A stretch of 64,000 bases of DNA, from NCBI GenBank assembly GCA_017619375.1, contig JAFZSL010000075.1, positions 1-64,000 of the forward strand, read 5' to 3'. The notes under the pieces were generated by a model. It saw only the letters and a list, made by a program, of their open reading frames with translations. It did no database searches and was not told where the DNA came from. A program made the translations under genes and the position numbers. The DNA comes from Prevotella sp. (lineage in GTDB: Bacteria > Bacteroidota > Bacteroidia > Bacteroidales > Bacteroidaceae). Positions 1 to 8,161 of this stretch are shown here, one piece after another; the stretch's first letter is position 1; the number at the start of each line of letters is the position of its first letter.

Positions 1-2
1 AG

Positions 3-1379
3 CCCACCAACCACCTCGACATCGAGAGCATACAGTGGCTCGAGCAGTTCCTCGCCACCTCCTCCAGTGCCGTCGTGCTTGTCAGCCACGACCGTGCCTT
101 CATCAACAACGTCACCTCGCGCACCTTGGAAATCACTTGTGGACAGGTGATAGACTACAAGGTTCGCTACGACCAATATGTCGTGTTGCGAAAGGAGCGG
201 CGCGAGCAACAGCTGCGTGCCTATGAGAACCAGCAGAAGGAAATCGCCGACATGAAGGAGTTCATCGAGCGCTTCAGATACAAACCCACCAAGGCGGTGC
301 AGGTGCAGAGCCGCATCAAGCAACTCGCCAAAATCGTGCCGATAGAAATCGACGAGGTGGACAACTCCGCCATGAGGCTGAAATTCCCTCCCTGCCTGCG
401 CAGTGGAGACTTCCCCGTCATCTGCGACGAGGTGAGAAAGGACTATGGCGAACATACCGTCTTCTCCGATGTCACCTTCACCATCAGAAGAGGGGAAAAG
501 GTGGCCTTCGTGGGAAAGAACGGTGAGGGGAAATCGACTCTCGTGAAATGCATCATGGGAGAGATTCCCTTCGAGGGAAACCTCAAAATCGGCCACAACG
601 TGCAAATTGGCTATTTCGCACAAAACCAGGCACAGCTCCTCGATGAGGAGAAGACGGTCTACGACACCATCGACTATGTGGCGAAAGGAGACATCCGAAT
701 GAGAATCAACGACATCCTCGGGGCTTTCATGTTCGGTGGGGAGAACTCGGAGAAGAAGGTGAAAGTGCTCAGCGGAGGGGAGAGGAGCCGCCTCGCCATC
801 ATCCGGCTGCTTCTCGAACCCGTCAACCTGCTCATCCTCGACGAGCCTACCAACCACCTCGACATGCCTTCGAAAGACGTGCTCAAAGAGGCCGTCAAGG
901 CCTTCGACGGCACGGCCATCATCGTGTCTCACGACCGGGAGTTCCTCGACGGACTGGTCACCAAAGTCTATGAGTTCGGGGGAGGGAAGGTGCGCGAGCA
1001 TCTCGGTGGCATCTACGACTTCCTCCGCGACAGGAAAATAGACTCCCTCAACCAGTTGGGCACCTCTTCGCCTGTCGTGCCCGCCGCTGAAGAGGAAACG
1101 GCTCCCGTGGTCTCTGCCAACAAGCAGAACTATACCGAGCGACGAGAACTGCAGAAACGCATCAGAAAGGCGGAGAAAGAGGTCAAGACCTGCGAGGCGA
1201 AAATAGAGACCATGGAGAAAAGGCTCGCAGAACTCGACGAACTGCTCTGCACACCAGAAGGGGCGTCGGACATGGTCCTCGTCACCGAATACACTTCCAT
1301 CAAGAAAAACCTCGATGAGGAAATATCAAGATGGGAGCAACTCTCGGAACAACTTGAATCATTGAAAATTGAAGATTGA
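3..1379 (+). CDS. ABC-F family ATPase, C-terminal part (cut by window start)
   Basis: ABC-F proteins are soluble twin-cassette ATPases that act on the ribosome rather than in transport. The visible frame opens on the Walker B of the first cassette (PTNHLD) and its H-loop (LVSHDR), passes through the charged inter-cassette linker, and then shows a complete second cassette: Walker A GKNGEGKST, signature LSGGERSRL, Walker B LLILDEPTNHLD and H-loop VSHDR. The last 80 or so residues form a predicted coiled coil, as in Uup-like members. By comparison with the usual 620-650 residues, roughly the first third lies outside the window. The last codons and the stop lie inside a dispersed heptamer repeat, so the extreme C-terminus (SLKIED) is probably not ancestral. 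I cannot decide between a housekeeping and an antibiotic-protection ABC-F. Confidence 0.93.
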   Translation, partial: PTNHLDIESIQWLEQFLATSSSAVVLVSHDRAFINNVTSRTLEITCGQVIDYKVRYDQYVVLRKERREQQLRAYENQQKEIADMKEFIERFRYKPTKAVQVQSRIKQLAKIVPIEIDEVDNSAMRLKFPPCLRSGDFPVICDEVRKDYGEHTVFSDVTFTIRRGEKVAFVGKNGEGKSTLVKCIMGEIPFEGNLKIGHNVQIGYFAQNQAQLLDEEKTVYDTIDYVAKGDIRMRINDILGAFMFGGENSEKKVKVLSGGERSRLAIIRLLLEPVNLLILDEPTNHLDMPSKDVLKEAVKAFDGTAIIVSHDREFLDGLVTKVYEFGGGKVREHLGGIYDFLRDRKIDSLNQLGTSSPVVPAAEEETAPVVSANKQNYTERRELQKRIRKAEKEVKTCEAKIETMEKRLAELDELLCTPEGASDMVLVTEYTSIKKNLDEEISRWEQLSEQLESLKIED

Positions 1380-1382
1380 AAA
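1362..1382 (+). repeat. Heptamer TTGAARA array, three units
   Basis: Three consecutive heptamers (TTGAAAA, TTGAAGA, TTGAAAA) overlap the 3' end of the ABC-F gene and include its TGA stop at 1377-1379. The same sequence recurs at 18656-18679 and, inverted, at 18705-18728 and 52889-52942. Confidence 0.75.
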
Positions 1383-1430
1383 TTATTTTTTTACACGAAT
1401 TACCACGAATTAGTCATTAATTTTTGTGAT

Positions 1431-1877
1431 ATGAAAGCAAAGGGTTTCAGACAATATAAGGACACGGTTTATAAAATCATTGGGGCGGCAATGGACGTCC
1501 ATGGTGAGTTGAGCTGGGGTCTGCTGGAACCTGTCTATAACGAGGCTTTACATCTGGAACTACTCGACAGGAATGTCACCAATGAGCGCAAGATGCAAGT
1601 GCCTTGCTACTATAAACACCATAAATTGGATAAATATTATGAGATGGATCTCGTTGTAGGTGATGTGGTGGTAGAACTAAAGTCCGTGGAGCAGCTGATG
1701 TCAGGTCATCGCGCCCAGCTTTTCAACTACTTGCGACTGACGCGTAAGCCCATAGGTTTGCTCATCAACTTTGGGCAGCCGAGTTTGCAAGGTGAGCGTT
1801 ACGGCTACTGCGAGGAAACCAACGAATGTATCCTGCTTGACAAGAATATGGAGCCAGTCTATGCATGGAAAGTTTGA
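1431..1877 (+). CDS. GxxExxY family protein (PD-(D/E)XK nuclease-like)
   Basis: This is a 148-residue member of the GxxExxY family, whose fold is related to PD-(D/E)XK nucleases and whose function is unknown. The defining motif is present as GLLEPVY at residues 30-36. A nuclease-like core follows: an Asp in YEMDLVV and the ExK pair in VVVELKSV, which would be the metal-binding residues. The length is typical of the family. The gene stands alone, 51 bases after the ABC-F stop, in an AT-rich gap containing the end of the heptamer repeat. Such genes are scattered as singletons through Bacteroidota and other genomes without a fixed partner. The family assignment is firm; DNA cleavage is not shown. 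Confidence 0.85.
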   Translation: MKAKGFRQYKDTVYKIIGAAMDVHGELSWGLLEPVYNEALHLELLDRNVTNERKMQVPCYYKHHKLDKYYEMDLVVGDVVVELKSVEQLMSGHRAQLFNYLRLTRKPIGLLINFGQPSLQGERYGYCEETNECILLDKNMEPVYAWKV

Positions 1878-1980
1878 TTTAGTCGCTTCCCAAAGCAACA
1901 ATTATATGATTATTATATGGTAATTATATGTTAAAAAATACTTTTAAAGAAAATTTATGTGACCAATAACTGAAAACATT

Positions 1981-4020
1981 ATGAAGATAAAAACCATCAT
2001 CACCATTATGGCACTTACAGCAGCCACTTTCCCCGCATTCGGGCAGGGGAACCTCAAGTCGGGCATTCCACTCGACAATCTCGACCGCACTGCACGTCCG
2101 GGCGACGACTTCTACCAGTTCGCTTGTGGCGGATGGGTGAAAAACAACCCGCTCCCTTCCGCGTATTCACGCTTTGGTAGTTTCGACCGGTTGCAGCAAG
2201 ACAACAACGAGCGCATCAACGGCATCCTCACCGAACTCCAGCGCAACCAGTATGCCAAGGGCACCGTGGAGCAGAAACTCAGCGACTTCTACAAACTCGC
2301 CATGGACTCCACCAGGCGCAACAAGGAGGGTGTCAAACCCGTCATGCCGATTATCAAGGAAATCGAAGGGTGCAAGACCAAGTATGCCCTGTTGCAACTC
2401 CAGCAGAAATACGCCGCTTTCGGTTATGGAGTGCCTTTCGGTGCCAGCTTCGGCGCCGATGAGAAGAATGCCAAGCAGAACATCCTCAACATCTACCAAG
2501 GTGGACTCACCCTTGGCATGAAAGACTACTATCTCGACACCGACACTGCCACCACTGCCATCAGGGAGGCTTACAAGAAGCACATCGTCAACATGTTCCG
2601 ACTCTTCGGATTCAAGCAAAGGGTCGCCGTGCTCAAGATGAACGCCATCTTCGACATCGAGTTGCAACTCGCAAAGGTGTCCAGGTCGCGCACCGAACTG
2701 CGTGACGTGGAGGCTAACTACAACAAGATGGTGCTCAGCGACTTTGAAAACCAATACCCCAACCTCTTCCTCACCGACTTGATGGTGGCTGAGGGGGTGA
2801 AGACCGAATACATCCAGGAACTCGTCGTCGGACAGCCCGACTTCCTCAAAGGGGCCGACGAGATTTTTGGCAAGCTCACGCCTGACCAACTCAAGGCTTA
2901 CATGGAGTGGGATGTCATCAACTCCACCGCCAACTACCTCAGCGACGAGGTGGAGGAAGAGCATTTCAACTTCTTCGGAAAGACCATGTCGGGAAGGAAG
3001 GAGAACCACCCGAGATGGAAACGCGCCACAAACATGGTGCAGTCCGTGATGGGCGAGGCGCTCGGCAAAATCTACGTGGAGAAATACTTCCCCGCCGCTG
3101 CAAAGGAACGCATGACCAACCTGGTGAAAAACCTACAGGTGGCTCTCGCGCAACGCATAGAGGCACAGGACTGGATGGACAGCATCACCAAGAAGAATGC
3201 ACTCGACAAACTCTCCACCTTCTATGTGAAAGTGGGCTATCCCGACAAGTGGAAGGACATCAGCGGATTGAAAATCGACCCGTCGAAATCGTTCTGCGAG
3301 AACGTGCTCGACTGCAGGAAATTCTGGGATGAGTGGACCATCGACTACAAGGCTGGAAAACCCGTTGACCGCGACGAGTGGCACATGACACCGCAGACCG
3401 TCAACGCCTATTACAACCCCACCACCAACGAGATATGCTTCCCCGCCGGAATACTCCAGGTGCCTTTCTTCGACATGACGGCCGACGACGCCTTCAACTA
3501 CGGGGCCATCGGAGTGGTCATCGGACATGAGATGACACACGGATTCGACGACCAAGGTCGTCATTACGACAAGGATGGCAACATGACCGACTGGTGGACG
3601 GAGGCCGACGGAAAAAACTTCGCCGAACGCGCAGACAAGTATGCCGACTTCTTCTCCGCCATCAAGGTGCTGCCCGACCTCAACGCCAACGGCAAACTCA
3701 CCCTGGGTGAGAACCTTGCCGACCATGGCGGACTCCAGGTGGCCTTCTACGCCATGCTGAACGCCATGCGTGACAACAATCTGCCCGTCATCGACGGCTT
3801 CACACCGGAGCAACGTTTCTTCCTCGCCTATGCTGGCGTATGGGCCAACAACATCACTGAGGCGGAAATCAGAAACCGCACCAAGAGCGACCCCCACTCA
3901 CTCGGGAAATACCGCGTCAACGGTGCTCTGCCACACATCGACATGTGGTATGACGCTTTCGGCATACAGCCTACAGACAAGATGTTCGTGCCGAAAGAGC
4001 AGCGACTCAGCCTCTGGTAA
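1981..4020 (+). CDS. pepO: M13 family zinc metallopeptidase (PepO/neprilysin-like), exported
   Basis: A 679-residue M13 endopeptidase, a family that cleaves oligopeptides outside the cytoplasm. Residues 1-21 form a signal peptide ending after FPAFG. The mature protein begins with the family's DNLDRTARPGDDFYQFACGG segment. The zinc site HEMTH is at residues 516-520, and the third ligand lies in GENLADHGG near 576. The conserved NAYYNPTTNEICFPAGIL strand lies before the zinc helix. The C-terminus lacks the CxxW ending of mammalian neprilysin, as usual in bacteria. The ATG is chosen because it opens the signal peptide. The 100-base upstream gap holds three AATTATATG-like repeats but no clear promoter pair. 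A hairpin follows the gene. Confidence 0.95.
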   Translation: MKIKTIITIMALTAATFPAFGQGNLKSGIPLDNLDRTARPGDDFYQFACGGWVKNNPLPSAYSRFGSFDRLQQDNNERINGILTELQRNQYAKGTVEQKLSDFYKLAMDSTRRNKEGVKPVMPIIKEIEGCKTKYALLQLQQKYAAFGYGVPFGASFGADEKNAKQNILNIYQGGLTLGMKDYYLDTDTATTAIREAYKKHIVNMFRLFGFKQRVAVLKMNAIFDIELQLAKVSRSRTELRDVEANYNKMVLSDFENQYPNLFLTDLMVAEGVKTEYIQELVVGQPDFLKGADEIFGKLTPDQLKAYMEWDVINSTANYLSDEVEEEHFNFFGKTMSGRKENHPRWKRATNMVQSVMGEALGKIYVEKYFPAAAKERMTNLVKNLQVALAQRIEAQDWMDSITKKNALDKLSTFYVKVGYPDKWKDISGLKIDPSKSFCENVLDCRKFWDEWTIDYKAGKPVDRDEWHMTPQTVNAYYNPTTNEICFPAGILQVPFFDMTADDAFNYGAIGVVIGHEMTHGFDDQGRHYDKDGNMTDWWTEADGKNFAERADKYADFFSAIKVLPDLNANGKLTLGENLADHGGLQVAFYAMLNAMRDNNLPVIDGFTPEQRFFLAYAGVWANNITEAEIRNRTKSDPHSLGKYRVNGALPHIDMWYDAFGIQPTDKMFVPKEQRLSLW

Positions 4021-4032
4021 GCACTCTCTGTA

Positions 4033-4054
4033 GAGACGGGATTCTTCCCGTCTC
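4033..4054 (+). terminator. Hairpin after the M13 peptidase gene
   Basis: A perfect 9-bp stem (GAGACGGGA / TCCCGTCTC) with a 4-base loop begins 12 bases after the stop codon. There is no T-run, so it could be a terminator, an mRNA 3'-end stabiliser or a repeat element. Confidence 0.5.
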
Positions 4055-4137
4055 AGAGTGTCAAGGTGGTCCTGCGCTCGGGCGCCGATGAACACCTGAA
4101 AATTTAAATTATTAATTATAAATTATTAATTTCCTTA

Positions 4138-5055
4138 ATGCCATTAAGAATTCCCGACCGCTTGCCGGCCATCGACATCCTCAAGCAGGAGAACATCTTC
4201 GTGATGGACAACACTCGCGCGCATACGCAAGACATACGTCCGCTGAAGATTGTCATCCTCAACCTCATGCCGCTCAAGATCACCACCGAAACCGACCTCA
4301 TCCGGCTGCTCTCCAACACGCCGCTGCAGTTGGAGGTCAGTTTCATGAAACTCAAGAGCCACACGCCAAAGAACACGCCCATCGAACATATGATGATGTT
4401 TTACAAGGATTTCGACATCCTACGCAAACAGAAGTTCGATGGCATGATCATCACAGGCGCACCGGTAGAGCAGTTCGCCTTCGAGGACGTGAAATACTGG
4501 GATGAATTGAGGGAAATCTTCGAATGGGTGAAGACCAATGTCACCAGTACGCTGTATATCTGCTGGGCGGCACAGGCAGGCCTCTACTACCATTACGGCA
4601 TACCCAAATACCCATTGGGGAAAAAGATGTTCGGCGTCTATCCACAATACCCCATCAGCACCAGGCTGCCCATTTTCAGAGGCTTCGACGACGTCTTCTA
4701 CATGCCTCACAGCAGGCATACCACAACGAAGAAGGAGGACATCCTCAAGGACCCCAGGCTCCAGGTCATCGCCGAGTCGCCGGACAGCGGCGTGAGCATC
4801 GTCATGGCCCGGGAGGGCAGGGAGTTCTTCATCACTGGGCATCTGGAGTATGCGCCCAACACCCTCGACAACGAGTATCGGCGCGACAAGGACATACGCG
4901 ACGACGTCGACGTGCCCAAGAACTATTACCTCGACAACAACCCCGACAACCAACCCTTGGTGACCTGGAGGGCGCATGCCAACCTCCTCTATGCCAATTG
5001 GATCAACTATTACGTCTATCAGCAGACGCCATACAACATCGACGACATCAGATGA
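4138..5055 (+). CDS. metA: Homoserine O-acetyltransferase (MetA family, acetyl-CoA type predicted)
   Basis: MetA transfers an acyl group from acyl-CoA to the hydroxyl of homoserine, the first committed step of methionine synthesis. The protein is 305 residues, full length for the family. The nucleophile is Cys142 (LYICWAAQ) and the His235/Glu237 pair sits in ITGHLEYAP. The acyl-CoA selectivity position is Glu111 in TGAPVEQFAF. In characterised MetA enzymes Glu here goes with acetyl-CoA and Gly with succinyl-CoA, so automatic naming as a succinyltransferase would be wrong. The gene overlaps the next by ATGA, implying translational coupling to the U32 gene. No SAM riboswitch or obvious leader is seen in the 117-base upstream gap. 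Confidence 0.95.
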   Translation: MPLRIPDRLPAIDILKQENIFVMDNTRAHTQDIRPLKIVILNLMPLKITTETDLIRLLSNTPLQLEVSFMKLKSHTPKNTPIEHMMMFYKDFDILRKQKFDGMIITGAPVEQFAFEDVKYWDELREIFEWVKTNVTSTLYICWAAQAGLYYHYGIPKYPLGKKMFGVYPQYPISTRLPIFRGFDDVFYMPHSRHTTTKKEDILKDPRLQVIAESPDSGVSIVMAREGREFFITGHLEYAPNTLDNEYRRDKDIRDDVDVPKNYYLDNNPDNQPLVTWRAHANLLYANWINYYVYQQTPYNIDDIR

Positions 5056-6974
5056 CCCGACTCGAACTGCTCGCACCCGCACGTGACCTGGAATGTGGCC
5101 TCGCAGCCATAGACCATGGAGCCGATGCCGTGTATATCGGGGCTCCGGCTTTCGGAGCAAGGGCGGAGGCGGGCAACAGCATCGACGACATCCGACAACT
5201 CTGCGACCACGCACACCGCTTCCTGGCCAAGGTTTATGTCACCGTCAACACCATCATCTATGAGGAGGAACTGGAAGACGTGGAACATCTCGTCAGACAG
5301 TTGGGCGAGGCGGGCGTGGATGCCATCCTCGTGCAGGACATGGCGGTGCTGGAGATGGTGCAACGCGTGGCAGCCGAACAGCAGCGACCCATCGAGGTGC
5401 ATGCCAGCACGCAGGCCGACAACCGCACGCCTGAGAGGGTGGGGTGGTTGTGGCAGGCTGGATGTTCCAGGGTGGTGCTTGCCCGGGAACTGACGCTCGA
5501 ACAGATGCGGACCATCCACCAGGCGGTGCCCGGCGTGGAACTGGAAGCCTTCGTCCATGGGGCGTTGTGCGTGAGCTTTTCGGGGCTCTGCTATGCCTCG
5601 CAGCATTGCTTCCACCGCAGCGCAAACAGGGGCGTGTGTGCACAGTTCTGCCGCTTGAAGTTCGACTTGGTGGATGGCGACGGGCAATACATCGACCGAC
5701 CGAGATACTGGCTCTCATTGAAAGACATGTGCCGCATCGACTACCTCGGGCAGATGGCGGATGCCGGCATCACCTCGTTCAAGATCGAGGGGAGGCTCAA
5801 AGGCGTGGGATATGTGAAAAACGTCGTGGCGGCATACAGCGAACAACTCGACAAAGTAGTGAAAAGGTCTGGCGGACGCTATCGGCGAAGTGCGCTGGGG
5901 AGGGTTGCGCTCTCTTTCACGCCCGACCTGAGGAAGTCGTTCAACCGTGGATTCACACCCTATTTCATCGATGGCAGGAATGACAACATCGCCTCACCCG
6001 ACACGCCCAAGGCCCTTGGGGAATATGTGGGGAAGGTGAAGGAAATCAGAAAAGACTCTTTCAACGTGGCGGGACTGGCGACCTTCGCCAATGGAGACGG
6101 CCTGTGTTTCTTCGATGACAGCAAGCAACTTTGTGGATTCCGGGTCAACCGGGTGGAGGGCAACCGTATCTTCCCGCTGCAGATGCCGCCACAACTGCGG
6201 AAAGGTTTTCCGCTCTACCGCAACGCCGATGCCACATTCGAAAAACTGCTGGCAAAACCCAGCGCCACGAGGCGCATACCCCTGGACATGAGGCTCGATG
6301 TCACTGAGGCCGGCCTCCGGTTGGAGACGATGGTCTCCGAAGGTGCCGGTGTGTCTGGGACAGCTTTGAGAGTCGGCGTGGAGATGGAGGTGGAGCGCCA
6401 GGAGGCGCGACAACCCCAACAGGAAAACATCTGCCGGCAACTCTCCCGCATGGGTGGCACGGTCTATGAGGCAGTGAGGGTGGAGGTGTCTGAGGAGGCA
6501 GCCCGCTTGTTTGTCCCTTCGAGCATGCTCGCCACCCTCCGCCGCCAGTGTCTGGACGCTCTTGACAAGAGGATGGTCCAGGAAGCCCAGACTTCCATGC
6601 TTCACCGTAAGCAGCAACTTGGCCGCAGCCCTCTCCATTCATCTTCCGTTTCCTCCGTCGCTTCCACTTCCCCCCATGCCCACCTGTCTCCTACCTACCT
6701 CCAGAATCTCGCCAACTCCCAGGCACGTGCCTTTTATGAGCAGCATGGGATTCCCGTCATGGGCGAGGCCTTTGAGTTAGGCGACAGCCACGACCGGCCT
6801 TTGCTGATGCAATGTCGCCATTGCATCAGAAGGTTGTTGGGGTGTTGTCCGAAGGAGAGGCATCGCCCTGTGCCTTGGAAGGAGCCGCTTTTCCTCCAAT
6901 TGCCCGACAAGAGGCGCTTCCGCTTGCAATTTGATTGTCAACAATGTCAGATGAACGTCTATGCTGAGAAATAA
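5052..6974 (+). CDS. U32 family protein, RlhA/TrhP-type RNA hydroxylase predicted
   Basis: A 640-residue U32 family protein. The family is named as peptidases, but characterised long members (RlhA, TrhP of E. coli) hydroxylate rRNA or tRNA pyrimidines. The N-terminal TIM-barrel begins ELLAPARDLECGLAAIDHGADAVYIGA. The family cysteine cluster is CYASQHCFHRSANRGVC followed by QFCR at about residues 177-198. A C-terminal cysteine-rich tail (MQCRHCIRR..CCP, FDCQQCQM) probably completes a metal or Fe-S site. The length matches RlhA (about 650) better than the shorter TrhP. The start is set at 5052 because the ATGA overlap with metA and the MTRLELLAPA opening fit the family; the open frame extends further upstream without family similarity. 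It overlaps the next gene by 14 bases. Confidence 0.88.
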   Translation: MTRLELLAPARDLECGLAAIDHGADAVYIGAPAFGARAEAGNSIDDIRQLCDHAHRFLAKVYVTVNTIIYEEELEDVEHLVRQLGEAGVDAILVQDMAVLEMVQRVAAEQQRPIEVHASTQADNRTPERVGWLWQAGCSRVVLARELTLEQMRTIHQAVPGVELEAFVHGALCVSFSGLCYASQHCFHRSANRGVCAQFCRLKFDLVDGDGQYIDRPRYWLSLKDMCRIDYLGQMADAGITSFKIEGRLKGVGYVKNVVAAYSEQLDKVVKRSGGRYRRSALGRVALSFTPDLRKSFNRGFTPYFIDGRNDNIASPDTPKALGEYVGKVKEIRKDSFNVAGLATFANGDGLCFFDDSKQLCGFRVNRVEGNRIFPLQMPPQLRKGFPLYRNADATFEKLLAKPSATRRIPLDMRLDVTEAGLRLETMVSEGAGVSGTALRVGVEMEVERQEARQPQQENICRQLSRMGGTVYEAVRVEVSEEAARLFVPSSMLATLRRQCLDALDKRMVQEAQTSMLHRKQQLGRSPLHSSSVSSVASTSPHAHLSPTYLQNLANSQARAFYEQHGIPVMGEAFELGDSHDRPLLMQCRHCIRRLLGCCPKERHRPVPWKEPLFLQLPDKRRFRLQFDCQQCQMNVYAEK

Positions 6975-8010
6975 ACATCTTTCCTGTCTTTTGTTCTTCG
7001 CCTTGGCGATGATGCTCACTGGATGCTTTCAAAAGCGGGTGGACGTCAGACAGCCAATGGCAGACACGCTCGCCAAGCAGCAATTGGACTCGCTCATCAA
7101 GCAGCAGTTGGACACGCTCACCAAGCAGCAGTTGGACTCCATCACCTTCGCCCGGACACACCACTACACCAAAAACTACAACTTCGTGGTGTCTGCCGAC
7201 TCACTCGTCTTGACCATCCAGTTGCCGGAAGAGGCCGTCAGCGAATTGCCAACCGACTCCATCGCAGTGATGAAGGACGAGCGGCTGGTGGTGGCCGACA
7301 TCCTCATTCTGCCCAACGACACCGTGGATTCCGTATGGGTGCAATTGGCGGGTGAACTGGGATTGTTCGGATGGGTGCATGAGAGCGAGATGCTCAAGAG
7401 GGTGGAGCCCGACGACCCCATCTCGCAGTTCATCTCCTTCTTCTCCGACGAGCATATCCTCATCTTGTTCGCCATCTTCGTCATCGTCTTCTTCTCCTAT
7501 GCGATGTTCAAGCTTAACAGGAGACAGGCATACATCGTGCACCTCAACGACATCGCCACCTTCTATCCTACGCTCCTCACCATCGTGGTGGCCGTGGCGG
7601 CAACACTCTATTCCAGCATACAGATGTTCGCACCAGACAGTTGGAGGGAGTTCTATTTCCACCCTTCGCTCAACCCCTTCTCGCAAAGCCCGCTCATAGC
7701 AGTCTTCCTCATGTCGGTATGGGCCATGCTCATCGTGGCCATAGCAGCCGTCGACGAGACTTTGCGCCACCTCGCCGTGGGCGACGCCTTCCTCTATCTC
7801 GTCGGGTTGGTGGGGGTCTGCGCTTTCAACTATGTTGTCTTCACCATCTCCACGATGTATTACATCGGCTACCTCCTCCTCATTGCCTATGTGCTCTTCG
7901 CACTCTGGAGATATCTCTACCACACCCGGAGCAATTATGTCTGCGGAAATTGCGGCAAGCAAATCAAGGCCAAGGGCAGATGCCCGCACTGTGGAGCGAT
8001 GAATGAATGA
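6961..8010 (+). CDS. Membrane lipoprotein with SH3-like region and C-terminal zinc ribbon, function unknown
   Basis: 349 residues, not recognised as a named family. The N-terminus is a lipoprotein signal with lipobox LTGC (Cys22). Next comes a spacer made of three 8-residue repeats (KQQLDSLI, KQQLDTLT, KQQLDSIT), then a small beta-rich region (about 85-140; ILPNDTVDSVWVQLAG, GWVHESEML) that resembles bacterial SH3-like modules. About five membrane helices follow (roughly 153-330). The tail is a zinc ribbon, CGNCGKQ..CPHCG. With an odd number of helices, the spacer would be periplasmic and the ribbon cytoplasmic. The 14-base overlap with the U32 gene suggests co-translation. Bacteroidota genomes carry similar zinc-ribbon membrane proteins of unknown role. 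Confidence 0.85.
   Translation: MLRNKHLSCLLFFALAMMLTGCFQKRVDVRQPMADTLAKQQLDSLIKQQLDTLTKQQLDSITFARTHHYTKNYNFVVSADSLVLTIQLPEEAVSELPTDSIAVMKDERLVVADILILPNDTVDSVWVQLAGELGLFGWVHESEMLKRVEPDDPISQFISFFSDEHILILFAIFVIVFFSYAMFKLNRRQAYIVHLNDIATFYPTLLTIVVAVAATLYSSIQMFAPDSWREFYFHPSLNPFSQSPLIAVFLMSVWAMLIVAIAAVDETLRHLAVGDAFLYLVGLVGVCAFNYVVFTISTMYYIGYLLLIAYVLFALWRYLYHTRSNYVCGNCGKQIKAKGRCPHCGAMNE
7075..7146 (+). repeat. In-frame 24-bp tandem repeat, three copies
   Basis: Three near-identical 24-bp units (AAGCAGCARTTGGACWCG.. type) encode an 8-residue repeat in the periplasmic spacer of the zinc-ribbon lipoprotein. Because units are multiples of three, copy-number change would alter spacer length without a frameshift. 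Confidence 0.85.
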
Positions 8011-8079
8011 AAATCGTGATTTTTTCATTTTTTATCCTTCTTTTTTATCCTATAAAAAGCATCATATCTATTTTTTTTA

Positions 8080-8087
8080 TATATTTG
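8080..8087 (+). promoter_or_regulatory. Candidate -7 box (TATATTTG) of the BspA-like gene
   Basis: Matches the Bacteroidota -7 consensus TAnnTTTG, 75 bases before the ATG at 8162. No good -33 TTTG lies at the expected spacing, so support is partial. Confidence 0.45.
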
Positions 8088-8161
8088 CATTTCAAAGGAG
8101 TATCAATGCCTTATACCGATAGAACATCATATATTCATTAACCATAAAAACTGATACAACA

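Noticed and set aside
2167-3009. A 280-codon minus-strand open frame
   Set aside because: Antisense to the M13 peptidase, whose zinc and signal motifs confirm the plus strand.
1981-4020. Neprilysin-type transmembrane anchor
   Set aside because: The N-terminus fits a cleavable signal peptide rather than a stop-transfer helix.
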